Source: Caldovatus sediminis (GTDB lineage Bacteria > Pseudomonadota > Alphaproteobacteria > Acetobacterales > Acetobacteraceae). From it: a stretch of 64,000 bases of DNA. The position numbers and the translations under genes are program-made. Of this stretch, positions 52,925 through 62,500 are shown in pieces. The notes beneath the pieces are model-generated. The model was given only the letters and a program-made list of their open reading frames with translations. It did not search any database and was not told the origin of the DNA. The stretch spans positions 62,001-126,000 of the forward strand of contig NZ_BMKS01000008.1 of NCBI RefSeq assembly GCF_014644455.1, written 5' to 3'. Every line of letters begins with the position of its first letter. Position 1 is the stretch's first letter.

Positions 52925-53805
52925 GCGCTACCGTCGCGGCCCCCGCTTCCGTCGAGCGCGGCGAGAGCCCCGCGCGCCGCGCGCTGCGCCGCTTCCTGCG
53001 CCACCGCATCGCGGTGTTCGGGCTGGCGGTGATCGTGGTGTTCGTCGCCACGGCGCTGCTCGCGCCCTGGATCGCGCCCTACGACCCGCTGCAGACCTCC
53101 TGGACCGCGATCCGCCGGGCGCCCTCCGCCGCGCACTGGTTCGGCACGGACGAGAACGGGCGCGACGTGCTCTCCCGCGTCATCTGGGGCGCGCGGGCGA
53201 GCCTGATGGCCGGCGTCGTCTCGGTGCTGGCCGCGGTCGCGATCGGCGTGCCGTTCGGGCTGCTCGCGGGCTTCGCCGGCGGCTGGGCGGACGCGGTGCT
53301 GTCGCGCATCGCCGACGCCATGCTCTCCGTGCCCTTCCTGATCCTGGCGATCGCGCTCGCCGCCTTCCTCGGGCCGGCTCTGGAGAACGCGATGCTCGCC
53401 ATCGCCATCACCTTCAGCCCGGTCTTCGTGCGCCTCGCCCGCGGCATGGCGCTGGACGCGAAGTCCACCGACTGGGTCGAGGCGGCGCGCGCGCTCGGCA
53501 ACCCCGCCTGGCGCATCGCGGTGCGGCACGTGCTGCCCAACATCGTCCCGCCGCTGCTCGTCCAGTCCACCCTCGCCATCGCCGAGGCGATCATCGCCGA
53601 GGCGGCGCTCTCCTTCCTCGGCCTCGGCCAGCAGCCGCCGGCCCCCTCCTGGGGCAGCATGCTGAACAGCGCGCAGCGCTTCCTGGAGAACGCGCCCTGG
53701 CTCGCGGTCTTCCCCGGCGCCGCGATCTTCCTCGTCGTCCTCGCCTTCAACCTGGTCGGCGACGGGCTGCGCGACGCCCTCGATCCGCGCGCGGAGCGGC
53801 GCTAG
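52921..53805 (+). CDS. Peptide-type ABC transporter permease (DppC-like)
   Basis: 294 residues. N-terminal cytoplasmic tail, first helix IAVFGLAVIVVFVATALLAPW, then FGTDENGRDVLSRVIWGARASL, the DppC/OppC signature. The EAA loop is EAARALGNPAWRIAVRHVLPN and the end LAFNLVGDGLRDALDPR. Last gene of the DUF1028-dpp operon; its stop overlaps the convergent TetR/COQ9-like gene by four bases. Confidence 0.95.
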   Translation: MSATVAAPASVERGESPARRALRRFLRHRIAVFGLAVIVVFVATALLAPWIAPYDPLQTSWTAIRRAPSAAHWFGTDENGRDVLSRVIWGARASLMAGVVSVLAAVAIGVPFGLLAGFAGGWADAVLSRIADAMLSVPFLILAIALAAFLGPALENAMLAIAITFSPVFVRLARGMALDAKSTDWVEAARALGNPAWRIAVRHVLPNIVPPLLVQSTLAIAEAIIAEAALSFLGLGQQPPAPSWGSMLNSAQRFLENAPWLAVFPGAAIFLVVLAFNLVGDGLRDALDPRAERR

Positions 53806-54392
53806 CCCGCCCGGCGCGGCAGACGGTCCAGCCAGCCGAGGTTGCGCGCGAGGAAAGCGCGCGTCCGCGCCTGGCCCGCGCTCTCGTCGCACAGCCAGAG
53901 CGCGAGGGCCTGCAGGAACACCAGCGTCAGCCCCACCTCCTCCGCCTGCCGCGCCAGGCCCCGCGCGTCGAGCCGCGCCGCCTCCAGCGCCCAGTGCATC
54001 AGCCGCGACAGGTCGAAGGCGAGCGGCACCCAGTGGTGCGGGTGCGAGGGATGCAGCTTCGCGCGCAGCATGGAGGCGACCACGCGCCGGTGCGCCGCCT
54101 GCGCGTCGAACCAGCGCAGCAGCACGACGCGCATCCGCTCGCTCGGCGGCAGCGCCGCGAAGCCCGGCATCGGCTCGGCGAGCATCGCATCGAGGGCGCG
54201 CGCGAACCAGGCGTTGGCGATGGCGTCGGCGTCGCGGAACTCGGCGCGGATCGCGGCGAGCGGCAGCCCGAGCCGCTCCGCGACGAGGTGCAGGCGGAGA
54301 TCGTACCAGCCGGACTCGGCGGCGACCGCGAGGGCGGCGTCGAGGATGCGCGCGCGAAGCGCGGGGTCCCGGTGTTGCGGAGTCTCTTGCAC
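53802..54392 (-). CDS. TetR-fold protein with COQ9-like C-terminal domain
   Basis: 196 residues. The N-terminus (RARILDAALAVAAESGWYDLRLHLVAERLGLPLAAI) has a TetR/COQ9 helix-turn-helix-like layout. The C-terminal part, HHWVPLAFDLSRLMHWALEAARLDARG and then LWLCDESAGQARTRAFLARNL, runs parallel to COQ9, the ubiquinone-biosynthesis lipid-binding protein. It could be a regulator of the adjacent transporter operon or a COQ9 homologue; neither is proven. No ubiquinone genes are near. Confidence 0.65.
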   Translation of the reverse strand: MQETPQHRDPALRARILDAALAVAAESGWYDLRLHLVAERLGLPLAAIRAEFRDADAIANAWFARALDAMLAEPMPGFAALPPSERMRVVLLRWFDAQAAHRRVVASMLRAKLHPSHPHHWVPLAFDLSRLMHWALEAARLDARGLARQAEEVGLTLVFLQALALWLCDESAGQARTRAFLARNLGWLDRLPRRAG

Positions 54393-54551
54393 CCTGTCCT
54401 CCCCGTCGGTTCCGCGCGGCCCCGGCGGGCGCTCGGTGGGCCGGACGAGGCCTCGCCGGTTCGCGCGATCCGCGAAGCCGCCCCGGCGGGACCTTCGGCC
54501 CCAGATTAGCGCAGAACCGCCGCAGGGGGGCGCGATGCCGCACGCCGCGGC

Positions 54552-55505
54552 TCATCCCCTAGCCTGCCCCCGCTTGTGCGCCAGCAGCGCCATCAGCCGG
54601 CGGTCCCGCCAGGCGCTGCGCTCCTCGATCCGCTCCAGCGGCAGCGCCGCCCGCCGCTCCGCCGCCACGCGCGTCACCGTCGGCGCGTCGTAGTCGTAGG
54701 GCGTCTGCTCCTGCGTGATCCCGCCCATCAGCGGCCCGAACCGCGCGACGTAGTCCGCCACGCCGCCCGGCGCGTTCAGGTCTATGGTCTCGAACGGCCC
54801 CATGAAGGACCAGCGCAGCCCGAGCCCGTCCCGCACGCAGCGGTCCACGTCCTCGACGCTCATCACCCCGTCGCGCACGAGCCGGAACGCCTCCGCCAGC
54901 AGCGCGGCCTGCAGGCGGTTCAGCACGAAGCCGCGCGTCTCCCGGAACGCCGTCACCGGCACCTGCCCGACGCGCTCCATCAGCGCCCGCGTGCGCGCCA
55001 CCACCGCCGGATCGGTCCAGGGCGCGCCGACCAGCTCGACCAGCGGCACGAGGTAGGGCGGGTTCACCGGATGCGCGACGAGGCAGCGCGCGCGGCCCGC
55101 GAGCCCCTCGGTGAAGGCGCTCGCCGGGATGCCGGAGGTCGAGCTCGCCAGCACCACGTCGCGCGGGCAGAGCGCGTCCAGCCGCGCGAACAGTTCCCGC
55201 TTCACCTCCACCCGCTCCGGCCCCTGCTCCTGCACATGCGTCGCGCCCGCGACCGCCGCCTCCAGCGTCGGCGCCACGGTGACGCGCGCGGCGGCCTGCT
55301 CCGGCGCCTCCTCGATCAGCCCGGCGGCGCGCAGGTCCGCCAGCCGTTCGCGGATCGTGCCGAGCGCCGCCGCCGCCACCCCCTCGGCCGGGTCCCACAG
55401 CGCCACCGGCAGCCCGGCGCGCGCGAACACGATCGCCCAGGCGCGCCCGATCAGCCCGGCCCCCACCAACGCCATGCGGTCCGTCGCCGCCGCTTCGCCG
55501 CTCAT
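54552..55505 (-). CDS. 3-hydroxyacyl-CoA dehydrogenase family, L-gulonate 3-dehydrogenase/lambda-crystallin-like
   Basis: 317 residues. NAD site VGAGLIGRAWAIVFA near residues 13-27, then SSTSGIPAS and the strongly conserved AHPVNPPYLVPLVELV near residue 140 with the catalytic His. RGFVLNRLQAALLAEAFRLV and GLGLRWSFMGPFETIDLNAPGG agree closely with lambda-crystallin/L-gulonate 3-dehydrogenase. A true fatty-acid HAD is less likely because no hydratase or thiolase is present and these residues favour the sugar-acid group. Confidence 0.85.
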   Translation of the reverse strand: MSGEAAATDRMALVGAGLIGRAWAIVFARAGLPVALWDPAEGVAAAALGTIRERLADLRAAGLIEEAPEQAAARVTVAPTLEAAVAGATHVQEQGPERVEVKRELFARLDALCPRDVVLASSTSGIPASAFTEGLAGRARCLVAHPVNPPYLVPLVELVGAPWTDPAVVARTRALMERVGQVPVTAFRETRGFVLNRLQAALLAEAFRLVRDGVMSVEDVDRCVRDGLGLRWSFMGPFETIDLNAPGGVADYVARFGPLMGGITQEQTPYDYDAPTVTRVAAERRAALPLERIEERSAWRDRRLMALLAHKRGQARG

Positions 55506-55574
55506 GCCCTTGCGCCTCCGTCATCGGCGTGCCGGTTGATCCTCGCACCCGCGCGACCGATCTAAGGACGCGCC

Positions 55575-55772
55575 ATGACCACGCGCAACGACGCGCGGCG
55601 CGCCGGCGCGCCGCGCAACGACACGGCGGCGCGCCACGACGCCCGGCGCGCGACCGCGCGGGATCGTTCCGTCCTGCTCGGCAGCTTCCCCCTGCCGCTG
55701 CGTCGCCTCTGGGGGATGGCGCTGCTCGGCCTGACCTTCTGGCTCGCCAGCATGCTCGCGCTGTTCCACTGA
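55575..55772 (+). CDS. Small single-pass membrane protein upstream of xpaC/telA
   Basis: 65 residues. An arginine-rich, low-complexity N-terminal half is followed by one membrane helix (GMALLGLTFWLASMLALF) and a single closing His. The TGATG overlap with the XpaC-like gene indicates co-translation. Not recognised as any family; support is its position and the coupled stop-start. Confidence 0.5.
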   Translation: MTTRNDARRAGAPRNDTAARHDARRATARDRSVLLGSFPLPLRRLWGMALLGLTFWLASMLALFH

Positions 55773-56569
55773 TGCGCGAGCCATCCCGCCCCCCCTCCGC
55801 CGCGCCCGGCCTCGACGGCGCCTGGCTCGCCGAGCAGGTCCGGCGCCAGCGCGCCATGTGGCGCGGCCTGCTGCTCCCGGCCTTCTCCCTGCCGCTCTGG
55901 CTCGACGTGCCGCTGGAGCTGATCCTGCGGCACGACCCCCGTCACCTGGTCGGCACGCTGCTCGGCATCGCCCTGCCCTGGCTCGCCGTGGCGGCGCTGC
56001 GGCGGGGTCGTCGCGGCGACACCAACAGGGCGGCGGTGATCATGGGCATCGCCACCGGCCTCACCGCCGGCCTCGCCGCCGGCATGCCGGCGCTGACGGC
56101 CGTGATCATGGGCGCCGGCGCCTGGTTCGGCACGCGCCTCCTCTACGACGGCGCCTTCGTCGAGACGGAGCCGCCTCCACCCCCGCCCGAGCCGGCCACG
56201 GAGCCGGTCCCGATCGCCGAGGCCCGCGGCCGCCTCGCCCGCATCCGGGATGCGGCCGAACGCCTGTCCGACACGCGCATCCAGGGCGTCGCCAACGCCA
56301 TGGCCGGCGTGCTGGACGACCTGGCGGCGCGGCCGGACCGCCTGCCGAGGGCCCGCCGCTTCCTGAACGTGCACCTGGACGGGCTGGAGCGCATCACCCG
56401 GCGCCTCGAGGCCGGCGCGATCCCGCCGGAGGGGCTCCCGGCCCTGCTCGAGGAGCTGGGCCGCGCCGCGCGGGACCTCCGCGAGCGCCTGCGCCAGGAG
56501 GAAACCGAAGCGCTGGAAGTTCAGGTGCAGGTCCTCTCCGACCGCCTGCGCCAGGAGGGATACGGATGA
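55772..56569 (+). CDS. XpaC-family (5-bromo-4-chloroindolyl phosphate hydrolysis) membrane protein
   Basis: 265 residues. Membrane segments GLLLPAFSLPLWLDV, LLGIALPWLAVAAL and a hydrophobic pair around IMGIATGLTAGLAAGMPALTAV are followed by a proline hinge (EPPPPPPEP) near residue 130. The long helical, probably coiled-coil C-terminal domain (ARGRLARIRDAAERLSD onward) is that of XpaC. XpaC is regularly encoded next to TelA; the two are linked to tellurite, colicin or toxic anion tolerance and cell-envelope stress. The stop overlaps the telA start by four bases (ATGA). Confidence 0.75.
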   Translation: MREPSRPPSAAPGLDGAWLAEQVRRQRAMWRGLLLPAFSLPLWLDVPLELILRHDPRHLVGTLLGIALPWLAVAALRRGRRGDTNRAAVIMGIATGLTAGLAAGMPALTAVIMGAGAWFGTRLLYDGAFVETEPPPPPPEPATEPVPIAEARGRLARIRDAAERLSDTRIQGVANAMAGVLDDLAARPDRLPRARRFLNVHLDGLERITRRLEAGAIPPEGLPALLEELGRAARDLRERLRQEETEALEVQVQVLSDRLRQEGYG

Positions 56570-57819
56570 GCGACAGGATGACGCCTCGCGGGGGATCCCC
56601 GGCGGAACCGGACGGCGACGCGACGGCGCGCGGGGCCAGGCTGCGGCCCTCGGCCGACACCGCCGAGACGCTTGCGCAGGTGGCGGTGGACGCGAACGCC
56701 GCCGCGGTGCGCGACGTCACCGCCGCTGCGGTCGCCGCCGAGGCGGCGGCGCCGGTCCCGCCCGAGCGGCGGCCGGAGATCGAGGCGCTGGCCGCGCGGC
56801 TCGACATCATGAACCCGGAGTCGATCCTCCGCTTCGGCTCCGAGGTGCAGAACCGCGCCTCCGCCGCCGCCGACGCCATGCTCGAGGGCGCCCGCAACCG
56901 CGACGCGGGGGAGGCGGGGGAGACGCTCTCCAACCTCCTCGCCACGCTGCGCGGCTTCGACGTGACCAAACTCGCCGGGCGGCCCGGCCTGTTCGGCCGG
57001 CTGTTCGGCCGCGCCGGCGCCGAGGCGGCGCGCATCGCCCAGCGCTACGAGGACATCCGCGGCCAGGTCGAGGCGGTCGGCGACCGCCTCGACACCCACC
57101 GCACGCGGCTGCTCGAGGACGTGGTCAAGCTCGACCGGCTCTATGCCGCGACGCTCGAGTGGTTCCACGCCCTCGGCGACCACATCGCCGCAGGCGAGCT
57201 CGCCCTCGCCCGCGTGGACCGCGAGGCGATCCCCGAGGTGACGCAGCAGGTGGCGAGCGGCGATGCGGTCGCCGCGCAGCGCCTGCGCGACCTCCGCGCC
57301 GCGCGCGACGAGCTGGAGCGGCGCATCCACGACCTCAAGCTCACCCGCCAGGTGGCGATGCAGGCGCTGCCCTCGATCCGGCTGATCCAGGAGAACGACA
57401 AGGCGCTGGCGGCGAAGATCCAGTCCGTCATCGTCAACACCGTGCCGCTCTGGCGCCAGCAGCTCGCCCAGGCGCTGGCGATCAGCCGCATGCGCGAGGC
57501 GGGCCGGACGCTCAAGGAGGCGACCGACCTGACCAACGAGCTGCTCACCGCCAACGCCGAGCGGCTGCGCCAGGGCAACCTGGAGGCGCGCACCCAGCTC
57601 GAACGCGGCGTGTTCGACATCGAGGCGGTGAAGAGGGCCAACGCCGCCCTGGTCGCGACGATCGAGGACTCGCTGCGGATCGCGCAGGAGGCGCAGGCCC
57701 AGCGCGCCGCCGCGAACAAGGAGCTGGAGAAGGCGGAGCAGGAGATCCGCCGCGCCCTCGTCGCCGCCCGCACCGCGTCTCCCGCAGGCGGTGCCAAGCG
57801 GGGCGGCGCGCCCTTCTGA
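56566..57819 (+). CDS. telA: TelA-like toxic anion resistance protein
   Basis: 417 residues, soluble and almost wholly alpha-helical. The N-terminal 60 residues are low-complexity; the TelA domain runs from about residue 70. FGSEVQNRASAAADAML, RYEDIRGQVEAVGDRLD, QALPSIRLIQENDKALAAKIQSVI (landmark pieces) and PLWRQQLAQAL are typical. Associated with tellurite and other toxic-anion tolerance in several bacteria; the mechanism is unknown. Last gene of the three-gene set. Confidence 0.88.
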   Translation: MSDRMTPRGGSPAEPDGDATARGARLRPSADTAETLAQVAVDANAAAVRDVTAAAVAAEAAAPVPPERRPEIEALAARLDIMNPESILRFGSEVQNRASAAADAMLEGARNRDAGEAGETLSNLLATLRGFDVTKLAGRPGLFGRLFGRAGAEAARIAQRYEDIRGQVEAVGDRLDTHRTRLLEDVVKLDRLYAATLEWFHALGDHIAAGELALARVDREAIPEVTQQVASGDAVAAQRLRDLRAARDELERRIHDLKLTRQVAMQALPSIRLIQENDKALAAKIQSVIVNTVPLWRQQLAQALAISRMREAGRTLKEATDLTNELLTANAERLRQGNLEARTQLERGVFDIEAVKRANAALVATIEDSLRIAQEAQAQRAAANKELEKAEQEIRRALVAARTASPAGGAKRGGAPF

Positions 57820-58046
57820 CGCGGGCGAGGCATGGCACCTGCCGCGGCATGGCGGGGGCGGGGCAGCCTTCGAAGCCGGCGGCCGGGTCGCCCTGACCGG
57901 TGCTGCGGGCCGGAGGCATGGCCGCGCACCGGCGTCTCGCTTCGTCACGCCGGCCAGAGATCGCCGCTGACGAGGACGAGGTTCCAGTGATCGATGCCCG
58001 AGACCTCGTCGTGCTCGGTCGCGCCCTGGCCGTCGTAGGACGCTAG
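57820..58046. other. Left flank of the IS element, no intact gene
   Basis: About 230 bp between telA and the IS. On the minus strand 57948-58040 encodes a short frame ending GIDHWNLVLVSGDLWPA, which may be the far side of whatever gene the IS entered, but joining it to the right flank leaves an in-frame TAG (from CTAG) and a frame change. Nothing else was recognised. Confidence 0.4.
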
Positions 58047-58905
58047 GCGGCGTGGACAAACTGGCGTCTGGGGGGATTCCCAGCCGGGGGCGGAGGTGAT
58101 TCCAAGCTGATCTCTGGCATGGAGATCGGCGTTGATCCGTGGGCGTCTGACCGACGAGGAATGGTCCTTCTTCGAACCTTTCGTGGTGTCCGCCAGTCCG
58201 CTCGGGGGGAGGCCTCCGCGCGACCGCCGGCGGGTGCTGGACGCCAGCTTCTGGATCGCGCGCACCGGCGCGCCGTGGCGTGACCGGCCGGCCGAGTTCG
58301 GCAACTGGAACTCGGTATTCCGTCAGTTCCGACGATGGACCGCCTCGGGCCTGTGGGACGTGATGCTCGAAGCCTTGGCCGATGGCGGCGGCGACGCCGA
58401 CCTTCTGCAGAGGAGCGACAGCACCAGCATCCGGGCGCACCGCTGCGCCGCCGGCGGAAGGGGGGACTCATCGGCAGGGTCTTGGCCGCTCGCGAGGTGG
58501 GCTCACGAGCAAGCTCCACATCCGGGCCAACGCCCTCGGCCTGCCCATCGCCCTGCACGTGACCGCCGGGCAGGAGGCCGACTGCTCGCACTACGAGGCG
58601 CTGATGCAGGCCCGCGACAGCGATCCCGCCATCATGCTCGGCGACAATGGCTATGACAGCGACCCGATCCGGCAGGATCTGCGCGGCCGCGGCGCCGTGC
58701 CAGAGATCCCCACCAAGCGCAACCGCCATCTCCAGCACAGCGTCAGCCGCCCGCTCTACGCGCTGCGCAGCCGCATCGAGCGCTTCCTCAACCGCCTGAA
58801 GAACAGCCGCCGCGTCGCAACGCGCTACGACCAGAGCGCAGAGAGCTTCCTCGGCTTCGCGACACTCGCCTCCATCCGACTGTGGATCCGGTTTGTCCAC
58901 GCGGC
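58047..58905 (+). mobile_element. IS5-family insertion sequence inserted at CTAG
   Basis: The element is about 859 bp. Its ends are inverted repeats: left GCGGCGTGGACAAACTGG (58047-58064) against the reverse complement of the right end GCCGCGTGGACAAACCGG (58888-58905), differing at two positions. It is flanked on both sides by CTAG (58043-58046 and 58906-58909), the expected target duplication or target palindrome for this IS group. It carries one transposase gene in two frames. No second copy lies in the window. Confidence 0.85.
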
Positions 58906-58909
58906 CTAG
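58132..58909 (+). CDS. IS5-family transposase, split by a frameshift
   Basis: First frame from TTG 58132: LTDEEWSFFEPF, LDASFWIARTGAPWRDRP and SDSTSIRAH (first catalytic Asp). Second frame continues LGRSRGGLTSKLH, MLGDNGYDSDP (second Asp) and SRIERFLNRLKNSRRVATRYD (catalytic Glu, Y-R-E-K type end). The frame changes in the GGGGGG run at 58460-58465. A two-frame transposase with programmed slippage occurs in some IS5-family groups, so it may still be active; simple decay is the alternative. The second frame's stop codon is the TAG of the right-hand CTAG. Confidence 0.85.
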
Positions 58910-59064
58910 GTGCCGGCGGTGGAGCCGAGCGCCTTCTTCCGGTAGCCAACGTGGAGACCCTGGCGGACAGCGCGCCAATCGCGCCAATAAGGTGCCTGGC
59001 GGGGGGCTAGCCCGCGGCGATTGCTCAGGGTATGGACCTGCTCGTTCTTGCAGGTGCGCGCCAT
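58910..59064 (-). pseudogene. Truncated integrase-like gene (N-terminal fragment), cut by the IS
   Basis: On the minus strand, ATG 59064 is preceded by GAGGAG and opens a frame with NEQVHTLSNRRGLAPRQAPYWRDWR and GLHVGYRKKALGS landmarks. This resembles the arm-binding N-terminus of phage/island tyrosine recombinases (pattern T..R..L....PYW....G..LGYR+G). It runs into the IS at 58909 after about 50 residues; the catalytic R-H-R-Y domain is nowhere in the window. It starts 111 bp from the tRNA-Glu gene, a usual place for an island integrase. Confidence 0.5.
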
Positions 59065-59174
59065 CGCCGTCTCCTCAGTGCAGTTCCGAGGCCTCCGAAA
59101 TTCCCTTTGAATACCATCTGGAAACGACTGGCACCAACTGCAATGAGCCAAGATTTTTAGGAGATTAGGCCTAC

Positions 59175-59250
59175 GTCCCCATCGTCTAGAGGCCTAGGAC
59201 ACCAGCCTTTCACGCTGGTAACACGGGTTCGAATCCCGTTGGGGACGCCA
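59175..59250 (+). tRNA. tRNA-Glu (anticodon UUC)
   Basis: 76 nt including the encoded GCCA end. Acceptor arms GTCCCCA (59175-59181) and TGGGGAC (59240-59246) pair fully. Anticodon stem CCAGC/GCTGG closes the loop CTTTCAC with anticodon TTC. The T-arm is CGGGTTCGAATCCCG. The DNA just upstream (59080-59175) is visibly less GC-rich than the rest of the window. tRNA-Glu genes are common integration sites. Confidence 0.97.
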
Positions 59251-59514
59251 CCTCCCTGCGCCGCGAATCGTCTCCCTGCTGGTGGGCCGCGCCGTGAGGC
59301 ACAGGTTTTCCGCGGTTCTCGCGCATAGGCTGGCGCCGAGCGGTCCTCGAACGCCTCCCGAAACCCTCTCTCGCAGGCCGGATTTCTCTGAACCTGGCGA
59401 CTTCCCCGATTATGCCGCCAGCCCGAACGCTCGCCTCTTCAAGGGCTTGACAGGCAGCACCCGACCGCGAGTTGGTGAACCCGACGCCCCACCAAAGGTT
59501 GCCCGACGCCGAAT

Positions 59515-62500
59515 CTATCGCGGATCGGCACCAGCCCCCGGCTCCTCCCCCTTCCGCAGCCCCTCCCACAGCGCTCCCGGACCGAGCAGCACCGCCAGCA
59601 GCCCGGCCTGCACCGCCTCCGAGTTCAGCGCCTGCCGGCTCATGCTGCCATGCGCCTCCATCGTCGCAATAATGGCGTTGAGCAGCTCCTCCCGCAGGTT
59701 CGGCGAGTTCCCGAACTGCTCGCGCGTGTTCGCCGCCGCCTGGGCGCGCAGGGTGGCGCTCTCCATCAGCTTGGACCGCACGCTCTCGGCGAAGGCGATC
59801 CGGTCGCCCTCCGTCAGCTCCCCCTCGAAGAGGTCGTTCAGCGCCCGGATGATCTCGCCCAGCCGCTGCTTCTGCCGGTCCTGCACCTGCCCGGAGCCGA
59901 CCTCGGTCGGCGGCTTCAGCCCCTCGGCCCCCTCGCCCCCGCCCAGGTTCAGCCGCTGCTGGCCGAGATCGCGCATGCGGTGATGCGTCAGCCGCAGCGC
60001 CGAGAGGTCCACCCCCTCCCGCTCCCGCCCGTAGTCCAGCAGCGGCAGCAGCAGCTTGCCGAACAGGTAGAGCTTCTCGAACGCGGTGTTCCCGTAGTCG
60101 AACATCTGCCCGAGGAACTCGTACAGCCGGACATAGCTGCCGAGGTCGCGCTTGAAGAGCAGCAGCACATCCATCTCCGCCTTCGCCGCCTCGCGCGCCT
60201 TCGTCCCGTCCGCCCCGGCCCGCCAGGCCTGCTGCGCCTGCCGGAAGCGCGTCAGCAGCCGGTTGCTCACCGGGCCGATGGCGGCATCCAGCTCCGCTTG
60301 CGTCGCCTTCGGGTTCACCGCCACCTTGGCCACGCGCTCCACCTCGAAGCGGTCGTAGAGGCCCAGGGCGTCGAGCTTGCTGCGCAGATCCAGCACCACA
60401 TGCGGGTCGCTGACATCGGCAAGCTCGGCTGTCTCGTAGTACTGCCGGAAGGCCGCCAGGATCTCCTCGGGCTCGTTCACGAAGTCCACCACGTAGGTGG
60501 CGTCCTTCCCCGGATAGGCGCGGTTGAGGCGCGAGAGCGTCTGCACCGCCTGGATGCCGGAAAGGCGCTTGTCCACATACATGGCGCAGAGCAGCGGTTG
60601 ATCGAAGCCGGTCTGGAACTTGTTCGCCACCAGCAGCAGGCTGAACTCGGGCGTGGCGAAGGCCTCGCGGATGTCGCGCCCGCGCAGGGCGGGGTTCATG
60701 GTCGCCTCGGTGAAGGGCTCGGGGCCCGTCTCCGGGTCGCTGACCTCGCCGGAGAAGGCGACCAGCACGCCGAGCGGGTAGCGGCGCTGCCGGATATAGG
60801 CCTCCATCGCCGTCTTCCAGCGCACCGCCTCCTTGCGGCTCGCCGTCACCACCATCGCCTTCGCCCGGCCGCCGAGCAGATGCGCCACGTTCTGCCGGAA
60901 ATGCTCGACCACGATCCGCACGCGCGCGGCGATGTTGTGCGGATGCAGCCGCACCCAGCCCAGGATGCCCTTCTTCGCCTCGCTGGCATCCACCTCCCGC
61001 TCGTCCAGCTCGCGCCCCTCATGCGTCAGGCGGAAGGCCATGCGCCAGGAGGTGTAGTTGCGCAGCACGTCGAGGATGAAGCCCTCCTCGATCGCCTGGC
61101 GCATGGAATAGATGTGGAAGGGCGCGGGCAGGTTGTCCTTGCCCGCGGGGCGCGAGGGGTCGGGCCGGCGGCCGAACAGCTCCAGCGTCTTCGCCTTCGG
61201 GGTCGCGGTGAAGGCGACGTAGCTGATGCCCGCCTCCTGCGCCGCACGGGCCTTCATCTCGGCCGCGAGCAGGTCCTCCATATCGACCTCGCCGCCATCC
61301 TCGAGGGCCGCGATCTCCTCGGCCGTCAGCGTCGCCTTCAGCTTCGCCGCGGCCTGGCCGGCCTGGGAGGAATGCGCCTCGTCGGCGATCACCGCGAAGC
61401 GCTTGCCCTGGGTCGCCGCGAGCCGCCGCACCTCGGCCAGCGCGAAGGGGAAGGTCTGGATGGTGCAGACGACGATCTTCTTGCCGGCGGCCAGCGCCTC
61501 GGCCAGTTCGCGGCTCTTGCTCGCCCCCTCCCCGGTGATGGTGGCGACCACCCCCTGCGTGCGCTCGAAGCCCTCCACCGCCTCGCGCAATTGCCGATCC
61601 AGCACCGTGCGGTCGGAGACCACCAGCACCGTGTCGAACAGCTTGCGGTTCGCCGCATCGTGCAGGTCGGCCAGGAAATGCGCCGTCCAGGCGATGGAGT
61701 TGGTCTTGCCCGAGCCTGCCGAGTGCTGGATCAGGTAGCGCCCGCCGGGACCCTCCCGCAGCACCGCCGCCAGCAGCTTCCGCGTGGCGTCGAGCTGGTG
61801 GAAGCGCGGGAAGATCCAGCCCTGGAGGCGCTTCTTCTCGTCCTTCACCGGCACCAGGTAGCGGCCGAGGATGTCGAGCCAGGAATGGCGCTCCCACACC
61901 TCCTCCCACAGATAGGCGGTGGGGGCGCCGTGCGGGTTGGGCGGATTGCCGCCGCCCCCGTCATGGCCGCGGTTGAAGGGCAGGAAGCGGCTCTCCGCCC
62001 CTTCGAGCCGGGTGCACATCCGCACCTCGCTGTTGGAGACGGCGAAATGCACCAGCGCCCCGCCGGGAAAGGCGAGGATCGGTTCGGGCGTGTTGCGCCC
62101 GGGCAGCCTGGGCGGGCGGTCGAAGCGGTACTGGTCCACCGCATCCTCGACGCGCTGGGTGTAGTCCGACTTGAGCTCGGCGGTGGCGACGGGGATGCCG
62201 TTGAGGAACAGCACCAGGTCGAGGCTGTTCTCGTGATGCGGCGAGTAGCGGAGCTGGCGCACCACGCGCAGGCGGTTGGCGGCGTAGCGGGCGGCGAGCG
62301 CCTCGTTCATCGCCAGCGCCGGGCGGAACTGGGCAAGCTGAATGGGCCGGCGCAGCCCCACCATGTCGAGGCCGTGGCGCAGCACATCGAGCGTGCCCTG
62401 CCGGTCGAGCGCGGCGCGCAGCCGGTCGGCGAGCGCCGTCGCCGCCGCCGGGCCGTGCGCCTTGGTGAGCGCCTCCCAGGCCTCGGGCTGGGTCTGCTGC

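Noticed and set aside
58119-58131. ATG 58119 as the transposase start
   Set aside because: It is in a different frame from the conserved LTDEEW segment; TTG 58132 is the nearest in-frame start.
59210-59569. Minus-strand frame ending SPTGFEPVLPA beside tRNA-Glu
   Set aside because: That ending is the well-known translation of the antisense of a tRNA T-arm; the remainder (59251-59514) shows no domain, so this 264-bp gap is left without a gene.
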